Part shown: positions 57,419 to 64,000 of the stretch, one piece after another | Position numbering within the stretch: position 1 is the stretch's first letter | Layout of the letters: every line of letters starts with the position of its first letter | From: Prinsepia uniflora | Lineage: Eukaryota; Streptophyta; Magnoliopsida; Rosales; Rosaceae | Reading direction: 5' to 3' | Length of the DNA: 64,000 nt | Assembly (NCBI GenBank): GCA_032719365.1 | Contig: CM064867.1 | Coordinates: 64,044,136-64,108,135 of the forward strand | Program-made: the position numbers and the translations under genes | The notes under the pieces: generated by a model | Database searches by the model: none | The model's input: the letters and a program-made list of their open reading frames with translations, nothing else | What the model was told of the DNA's origin: nothing

Positions 57419-57730
57419 AAAGTTAATGCTACATGGTAAAGATGCCTGAAGTAGTAAACATTGCTACTTGATTAATAGACAACCCATTATGGTAGTGGAA
57501 GAGAAGACAACGTTTGAGTCATGACTATCGTCTCTTGTCCTAGGCATCACTCTAAAAAATTTATTACTTGAGATAAACAACTTTCCGTGAACTAGACCTG
57601 AATCATCATTCATCTCTTTGGGTAAGTTCAAGAATGACCAGGTTAGAAAGAATAAACTCTTAGGCAGGATTGACTTTGGAACTCCACGAGGTTCAGTTCT
57701 CAAATCCAAATCCCATCACATGTATCATCT
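57419..57730 (+). pseudogene. Ty1/copia integrase relic, continuation
   Basis: After the hAT TSD the text resumes with a VEM-like start. A VNIAT-stop-LID stretch follows, resembling the copia EAVNTATYLIN block. Farther on the match fades; a 57538/57735 pair of similar CTCTAAAAAATTTATTACTT phrases shows a local duplication. Confidence 0.5.
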
Positions 57731-58149
57731 CATATTCTAGGACATTACCCTCAAAAATTTATTACTCAAGATGAATAATTTTCGTCCCACAGACAACTCA
57801 ATTATTAAAAAACACGACCCTCAACATCATAACCTTAAATTCACTTAGTCTAAGGTCCATGAAGGGCTTAGGTGATAATATAACGAAAAACACTTCACCT
57901 ATTCCATTAAAATCAAACTTTAGAAACCGAATAATAAGTGATCAACATATAACTTAGACTAATTTTTCACAATTTACATAAACATATGAAAAATAAAAAA
58001 TTATGAACAAGTATATACAATGTATAAGCAAGTATGAACAAGTTTAAACTATTATGAAAAATGAAAATTATGAACAAGTATAAAGTATTATAAACAAGTA
58101 TGATCTGAACAATTTATATACACTAACACGTTAAAAATGATTTTCAATT
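57731..58149. other. AT-rich sequence, no gene seen
   Basis: It contains repeated TATGAACAAGTAT and AAAAATTATGAAC phrases (57990-58110). No motif recognised. Confidence 0.45.
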
Positions 58150-58166
58150 CTCCGGAAACAACGCCA
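58150..58166 (-). other. Decayed Athila-type PBS
   Basis: Minus-strand TGGCGTTGTTTCCGGAG resembles TGGCGCCGTTGCCGGGG. The LTR would lie to its right. Confidence 0.5.
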
Positions 58167-59519
58167 AAAATTGATTCTCTAAAACTAGGAAATCAAATAA
58201 ACACTTAATTCAAGCACTTTCAATTTAAAACCCTATTTTTGTAGGTTGTAGTATGCAATAAGTAGGGATCGTTTTGGATCGAGAAATTAAGGGACATTTA
58301 AAATGGTTAGTAGAAAGAGTAAAGAAGAAAATCAAGTTTTGAAAGTGTATAGCCGAAATTACAATTTACAACCTAAGAATTGAAGTGTGAATGCTCATGC
58401 TAATTTGAACTTACTAACCATAGATTAGTTTCATAGACAAAACTGATACTTTTATGTAAGAAAATCCGAACCAACAATCACATTATTTAATCTACTCCTA
58501 ACTACCATGTATACAAGCGACACCATCATCCACTTACCTTGTCCACATACCAATACATGCAAATATTAAACCAATCACGAAATTTTACCTTAATTACCAC
58601 AATTATATCTGTATATTTTTTTCCATATTATAAGTGCGCTGAATCCTGATCAACAATTACAATATGATTCACCTTTAGTTGTTGATTCAATGCTCCGAAT
58701 CCCGATCAACATTGAGTCTCCTCAATCCTATTCAAAGTGCACCGAATCCCGAATAACCACTTAGCATTAAGTTGAAGATAAAGCATAAAAACAAATGAAG
58801 CAATCAAAATTCAGAAAGTAAAACACATGGAGATTGAATTTAACGTTACAAGCATCAGAAGACATAAACCATCACATATATAAAATTATAAATGCAACAA
58901 AGAATAAACTCAAGAACTTAGGTGAAAAAGAAGTAGTTACACTTTTTGAGTCCATGAATCCCTTAAAAACACCACAGTGGATGGAGGAGATGAATTGTTT
59001 TCCACTAGGAGCTCTAAATCCCAGAAAGAACTCAATGAAGATGGATTAAAAGATGAATGCAGCTTCAAGTACTTTTATTTAATTTGGAAGAGTAGCTAGG
59101 TTGAAATCTTAAATGAAACAATAGATATTGAATTATGGGTGTCGAAAATAAAGTGACGAAAACATCCCTTTAAATAAGGTTATAATCTCCTAAAAATGTA
59201 AGGAAATAAATTCCTAATTAAAATCCTAAAAATGGCCGAAAGTATTGCTTCCTTATTTTGCACGACACAAATCCTTCCTTCTTGTTCTAGGTTTAGGCGG
59301 ATAGTTGGAATCGAGCAAATTGGGATGCTGGAACTTGGACAGTTGTGTGCAATGTGCTCGGCCACACTGGATTTGCAAAATGGGTTGCGTGCAACGCATG
59401 GTGGATGCTTGGAGAAAAGGTAGAGTCGGTGGGCTTTGCAAAGTCTCGTTGGACATTGAAATGGGGTCGATGGAAGTGTTGGGTCGGTGGACCACGTGCA
59501 ACGGGTGCTAGGCCTAATG
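58167..59519 (-). mobile_element. Athila-type LTR remnant (minus)
   Basis: It follows the PBS-like site; the phrase AATAAGTAGGGATCGTTTTG (58258) matches the GTAGGGATCGT-type phrase of Athila-like LTRs. A run of CCGAATCCCGATCAACA repeats occurs at 58639-58760. The right end is cut by the chromovirus-like element at 59520. No gene is credible in it; the frame at 59232-59511 has no motif. Confidence 0.45.
58639..58760. repeat. Diverged repeat, GAATCCYGATCAACA units
   Basis: Three to four copies (GAATCCTGATCAACA, GAATCCCGATCAACA, GAATCCCGAATAACC) at about 50 bp spacing. Confidence 0.65.
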
Positions 59520-62100
59520 TGTAACGACCCGTCCCGAATATCGGGATTAAATATAAATTAACTATGGTTTAGAATGACTAATCTGGGATTAGTTGAGTGA
59601 AATCGGAGGAAATGTGCAAAATGATCATTTTGCCCCTGAGCGTGGGCAAAATGTCGACTTTTAATTCAAGTGGTCAAATGGACTTTGACCGATGACTATG
59701 ATGTAGTTTGGGACGTCACAAGTTCATAGACATGTGGCACGTCCGATTCCGACATTCGAGAAAGAAGTTATGACGTTCGGAAGTCGAGGGGTATTTTGGT
59801 AATTTGGTTGAAAAAGGGGGAAAAAGTTGACTTTTGCCCCAGGGAATATTTAGGACCTTGACCCATGACCGTGACGTAGTTTAGGACGTCACGAGTCCGT
59901 AGGCAGGTGGCACGTCGAAAACGGACGTACGACGAAAAAGTTATGGCCACGGAAGTAAACTCGATTAACCGAACAAACCGAGGTTTGATTTAAAATAATA
60001 TTATAATATTAAAATCTGATTTAAATAGAAAATCATTCTGGACCCTTGGATGAGTGACAAGTGTCACTCATCCCCTACATTCCCTAAAACCCGGATCTTG
60101 GTTGGCCATTTGTTTAATATTTATTTTCCCTTCTAAAATCCTAACCATCCATTCTAAACCCCAAATTGAATCTGGGCCATTGATCTCATTTTCCTTCTCC
60201 CTTTATTTAGATCAGACAAATCCATCGCACTCTCATTTTCTCTCAACCCGTGAAAAAACTCTCCTTCTCTCCACAAACAGACGACCACCCCTCAGCCTAG
60301 CTCTACCTCCAGACAACCACCACCACCAGCCACCACCAGACACCGGTCACCACCACCATTCCCTTCCTGCACGACCCGAAAACCCCCCAGACCCGAAAGG
60401 AACCAAATCAACCCAACACATAACAATCGTCCAAACCTCCACCTTTGGGCTCGAACAAACATAGGGATAGGTAGACTAGGACGACCGGAGGACTGAGAAG
60501 TGGACTGGACGACGTACGACGGCGACACCGCGGCGGTAAGTTCATAAACCCGGTTAGGTCCGATTTTCTTCCCTGTTTCGAAATGGTTAGTTTTAACGTT
60601 AGCATTCTTTGTTTACCTCTGAGACATGTCCTAGGGACTCAGACGACCCGTTTAGACCAAAGTTCATGGCCGAAATCCAGACGAGTCACCGGAGAAGACG
60701 ACCAGAGATCTCAGCCAACTTTCCCGTTGATTTTCAGGTAACTTCTTCAACCTGAAGTTTGGTTTTGATTTCACAGACCTGTAAAGGGGATTGTAACGAG
60801 TCCGTAGGACCAAGCCTCATCGAAAATGGTGTCCGAAAGCACGATCTGTGATCGGGTCAAGCCGTGGGTCAACGACGACCCAATTTGTGCAGATCGGGTT
60901 GACCCGATACTGTAGCGATGATGTCATCATGCTGACGTCACCAGTGACATCATGATGACATCATCATGTCAAAAAATAGTCAGACCATGGACCAATGAGC
61001 ATGTGACACGTGTCCTCTGATACTGTCAGTGCTGACGTCAGCATTTACTGTAGCAGAGTTGACCAGCCCTTTGACCAGGCACGTGGGGGCGCATGTGAAT
61101 AGTAAATTTTGTGGGACCAGTGCTATTTTCAAGGTTTCGAAGATACGAATCCAATGGAGGTGATTTCGTGTCAATCGGAGATTGTTAGGTTGGCCAAATT
61201 AGGGTTTGAAGCCTTGGGAAGCTTGTTCGGACGGCTTTCCCGGGTCGGTTTCAGTCTAGGCTTTCTTGGTTGTTTAGTTGGGACCTTTAGTGACCTTCAT
61301 GTATATATGTATATGGATCTACCCTAGTGATAGATCTACCCTAGTGATACTGTCTCATTCGGATGAGGGTACCCCAGAGAGGTCACGGCGCATTGCCAGC
61401 GAGGAGTCATTCTACGGAGGGACCAGACCGTAGAGTGGCCTAGGAGCGGGGGTACTATTATTGGACGTCTGGGACGTTAGGAATCTAGGATACCATACCC
61501 AGACTGGTTTCGGGATTTGGACTCGAGATTGAGACCCCGGGCGGCACGCGTGGCCTTGAGACTGTGACCTTATTGGGCGTCTGGGATGTCAGGGTTAGGA
61601 TGTATAGTGCATCGACTGAGGTTATGATTATGTTTATATTATTCTGCTTATGATTATATGATATGATATTATGGCTTTTGACACTGATGCATGCATTTTG
61701 GAAAACGGAGGGGTAAAACTATATGTTTTCGATATGGAAAACTGTTTTATAAACTTGAGTTTCGGCTCACTCACCCTTGTTGTTTTACTAACCCCTCCAG
61801 GTCGTGCTATTGAGGAGGAAGAGGATCCCGAGGAAGAGGCATAGGTTTACGTTGCGCACCTGAACCCTACAGCTGGGTAGGTTGGCACGTAGAATGTCTA
61901 GAGTCGTGCTCAATAACCTGTATTTGGAAACTATCCCTTGTCTGACACTAGTTGTATTCGGATAATATGTATGACTGAAATTTGGATATTTATGCATTGG
62001 AGTTCCTTTAAGGGTACTTTTGGTATTGTGTGGTCAGGTGTCAGACGGGAGCAGGGCACGTGCCCAGGTGGTCCCAGGGGGATCGGGACGGGTCCTGTCA
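59520..62100 (+). mobile_element. 5' LTR (2581 bp)
   Basis: It starts TGTAACGACCCGTCCC and ends GGGACGGGTCCTGTCA, directly before the PBS. The ACAGGTGGCACGT module occurs twice (59730 and 59905). Features: palindrome AGTGACAAGTGTCACT 60053-60068, CT-rich leader about 60230-60300, donor-like GCG|GTAAGT 60536 and CAG|GTAACT 60738, TGACGTCA cluster 60910-61045, acceptor CCCCTCCAG ending 61800. The left arm and repeat cassette are absent. Confidence 0.9.
60910..61045 (+). promoter_or_regulatory. Cluster of TGACGTCA / TGATGTCATCA palindromes
   Basis: GATGATGTCATCATG, GCTGACGTCACC, GTGACATCATGATGACATCA, GACACGTGTC and GCTGACGTCAGC occur in about 135 bp. TGACGTCA is the known core of TGA-type bZIP sites; role here not shown. 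Confidence 0.55.
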
Positions 62101-62103
62101 ACT

Positions 62104-62115
62104 TGGTATCAGAGC
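62104..62115 (+). other. Primer-binding site, tRNA-iMet type
   Basis: TGGTATCAGAGC, three bases after the LTR. Confidence 0.95.
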
Positions 62116-62193
62116 ACTAGGTTATGGTCAGCATGCTAGACTAGTGGTCAGTACTTGGTACTTCTGACGCTTAAATATGTTGTTATCTAATCT

Positions 62194-63230
62194 ATGCCTC
62201 TTAAACAGTGGGTTATGCCTCAAAGGAGATTTCCTCAAGCACGGACTGACGAGGAAATAGCTAGAGAAATGGAGTGTGCGAGTATCGAACGGACTCAACG
62301 TTTAGGAGCCGCACACTTTAGTGGGGGATCAAACTCCGATGATGCTCACGAATGGATAACCAGATGGGAGAGGATCTTTACGATGATGCACTGCCCACCG
62401 GATGAGCGCGTGGCATTGGTGACCTTCCTACTGGAAGGCGGGGCCTACCAGTGGTTGTACGGCCTGGAGATGTCGGGTTGGTCCATCCACACTACTACTT
62501 GGGAGGTCTTTCGTGCGAAATTCTTGGACCACCAGTCCTACCCGCGATCTTTTCACGCTGCCCGTGAGGCAGAGTTTTTACGACTTGAGCAAGGCGATAT
62601 GTCAGTGACGGATTATGAGCAGACCTTTGTGAGACTTTCTCGGTTCGCAGCAGCCTTTGTGAGCACAGAAGAGGATAAATGTCTGAGGTTTGAGCTTGGA
62701 CTCTGAGGGGATATTTGGGAAAGTGTGACGACTGCCAGTCATGCTACCCTAAGAGACATGGTGGATGCTGCGGTTCGTGTCGAGTCTGGTCTGGCGACAC
62801 ACCGGGAACGACAGTCATCTGGAGAGGGAGGACGCGGGGATCGTCTGTATCTTGGACCAGTGAGCCGTCGAGGATCGAAGGGAGAACACAGTAGTGGAAC
62901 ATCATCGTTCTCGCGCAGCCGAGGAGGGCCTGATCGCTTTGGGAGTCCCCAGAGATCGGGGTCGAGATTTTCTTGGAGTGGTGCATCCAATGGGTTGGCT
63001 AACAGAATAGGTGTACTCGTTTGCTTTGCATGCAGAGGTTCAGTCCACTATGCTCGGGAGTGCCCAGCTTTGAACATGGGCAACGATACGGGAGGCACCA
63101 GTGTAGTGCAGGGTTCTGCTTCCAACACTGTCAGAGGCCGAGGAAAGAGCGGAGCCCATAGTGAGAATCGTGGAGCACGTGGGCGCAGACAGGCTACTGG
63201 ACCACGAGCTCGTATATTTGCAGTCACAAA
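62194..63230 (+). pseudogene. Gypsy gag (capsid and CCHC knuckle), interrupted
   Basis: The first frame from ATG 62194 has 170 codons: SNSDDAHEWITRWERIF, then FLLEGGAYQWL, FRAKFLDHQSYPRSF, FLRLEQGDMSVTDYEQTF and CLRFELGL. This is the capsid core of plant gypsy gag. A TGA at 62704 follows, then the same frame continues with GDIWESV, a basic Ser/Arg/Gly-rich linker and the knuckle CFACRGSVHYAREC (C-x2-C-x4-H-x4-C, 63022-63063). The stop falls where a CGA Arg codon is expected, so a single C-to-T change at a CpG would explain it. Gag assembles the particle and binds the RNA; this copy would give a truncated capsid only. Confidence 0.85.
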
Positions 63231-63620
63231 TCAACAAGCAAGGGCGGCACCTGGTGTCGTTACAGGTACTCTTCATATCTCAAATCTTGTTGTATGTGTG
63301 TTAATCGATGTTGGGGCTGCCCATTCCTTTATTTTGAGGAGTTTTGCGGGTTTGTAAGATTGTGAGGTGTCAGCCTTGGAAGCGAGATGGGTGTTGGTAC
63401 ACCTATGGGCATTGTGTACATAGTGAATCAGGTGTTTCGGATGTACCCGGTAAGAGTGGAGGATGTGGATTTACTATCCTTATGGATATTCATGACTTTG
63501 GTGTTATCTTGGGGATGGATTGGTTGACGGAGCACGGTTCGCTCATCGATTGTTGTAGTAGGCGAGTGATGTTGCGAAGTCCGGGTTTGCCGGAGGTTAC
63601 TTTTCAGGGAGAGCACTACG
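63231..63620 (+). pseudogene. Aspartic protease, damaged
   Basis: In frame with the knuckle, VVCVLIDVGAAHSFI matches the D-S/T-GA-x-HSFI active-site loop with Val for Ser/Thr beside the catalytic Asp. A TAA follows at 63355. After a frameshift the C-terminal flap resumes in another frame as FGVILGMDWLTEHG (usual FDVILGMDWL). Both changes would abolish activity. Confidence 0.8.
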
Positions 63621-64000
63621 GTTCACTACATGAAATAATTTCTTCGCTTGCCACTACCAAGCTTCTACGGAAAGGATTCCAGGGTTATCTGGCGCATGTC
63701 GTGACGACGCAGATTGACACTCCGAGTGCCGATGGTATGCATGTGGTGCGAGAGTTTCCGGATGTGTTCCCGGAAGATTTACCTAGATTACCACCACATC
63801 GGGAGATCAAGTTCACGATTGAACTACTCCCTGGTGCTCGACCTTTATCATAGGCACCGTATCGAATGGCACCGGTTGAGTTGTGGGAGCTGAAAACCCA
63901 ATTGCAAGAGTTGGTGGACCCGAGATTTATCTTCGGTCATCAGGAGGAGTTTGGTATATCGATGTTAGGTAAATGAGGTTTCTTATATTCTGCTTGGTGG
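63621..64000 (+). pseudogene. Reverse transcriptase start, interrupted
   Basis: The frame reads VREFPDVFPEDLPRLPPHRE, then IKFTIELLPGARPLS. It is stopped by TAG at 63851 and continues in the same frame as APYRMAPVELWELKTQLQEL. This is the conserved linker into gypsy RT (FPEDLPGLPP-R-x-IEF-x-I-x-L-x-PG-x-x-PIS, then YRMAP-x-EL). The expected K codon AAG became TAG. From about 63925 the match fades. The catalytic boxes lie beyond the window. Confidence 0.85.

Larger units (their letters stand above)
59520..64000 (+). mobile_element. Chromovirus-like (Tekay-type) gypsy element, 5' part
   Basis: LTR 59520-62100, tRNA-iMet PBS, gag, protease and the start of RT; the rest is beyond the window. It shares LTR ends, PBS and layout with the coding-free elements and is the only coding relative of that group with a recognisable gag-pol start here. 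At least two in-frame stops and one frameshift show this copy is inactive. The Tekay-type assignment rests on LTR/PBS context and gag type; a chromodomain would lie outside the window. Confidence 0.8.

Noticed and set aside
57464..57709. 81-codon minus-strand frame
   Set aside because: No recognised motif; the plus strand has better support as copia integrase continuation.
60054..60464. 136-codon frame in the chromovirus-like LTR
   Set aside because: Low-complexity Pro/His/Ser reading of a CT-rich leader; position varies and stops occur in other LTR copies.
1..64000. Bacterial operon, phage or defence system
   Set aside because: No ribosome-binding sites, long adjacent frames or bacterial gene families; all protein motifs are plant or plant-transposon types.

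Overview
This 64-kb window reads as heterochromatin-like, retrotransposon-dense nuclear DNA of a flowering plant, probably a eudicot; I cannot name the species. The reasons are GT-AG introns, Ty3/gypsy LTRs of about 3 kb, hAT, Mutator-like and copia remnants, a plant-type C2H2 gene, and captured pieces of plant carbon-metabolism genes. Only one intact host gene is visible: a six-exon single-zinc-finger gene on the minus strand at 46548-50855. Nearly everything else is nested mobile DNA, and many reading frames in it are accidents of LTR sequence.

Layout. 1-737 is the 3' end of an element whose 3' LTR is 738-3782; this LTR abuts an inverted LTR fragment (3783-5201). Both sit in a minus-strand Tat-lineage gypsy element (5202-22141: 5' LTR, PBS, gag, PR, RT, RH, archaeal-type RH). 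The Tat element is split by a solo LTR (5608-8791, TSD AGTAT) and by a coding-free element (13066-21848) whose 5' LTR looks recombinant. 22142-23689 is AT-rich. 23690-29033 holds a truncated LTR, a pararetrovirus relic, a gag relic and a 562-bp hAT-type MITE. 29034-38210 is a complete minus-strand, coding-free LTR element with about 3-kb LTRs. 38211-43188 is a diverged LTR split by a second solo LTR (39255-41983, TSD GTGAT). 43302-44734 is an Athila/Tat-type LTR. 45764-46200 is a LINE-type RNase H relic, followed by the host gene. 51756-57730 is a copia integrase relic split by a hAT transposon (52216-57410). That transposon contains another LTR, and in it lies a 1.75-kb long-TIR element carrying fused fragments of a PEP-carboxylase-kinase-like gene and an NADP-malic-enzyme-like gene. 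58150-59519 is another Athila-type relic. 59520 to the window end is the 5' part of a gag/pol-bearing chromovirus-like (Tekay-type) element, a plausible helper for the coding-free elements.

Most notable is the shared design of the large LTRs across diverged copies. Each has some or most of the following: a TGACA-core palindrome, a GAG|GTAAG-like splice donor about 0.8-1.1 kb in, a GCGCGTG hairpin, an inverted pair (STGTGAGTGGAC then ATGCATGCAT, and ATGCATGCAT then GTCCACTCACAS) that brackets an exchangeable tandem-repeat cassette, a CCCTCCAG|G acceptor, and a paired hairpin just before the LTR end. This suggests a leader intron inside the LTR that carries a swappable repeat cassette. It is inferred from sequence only.
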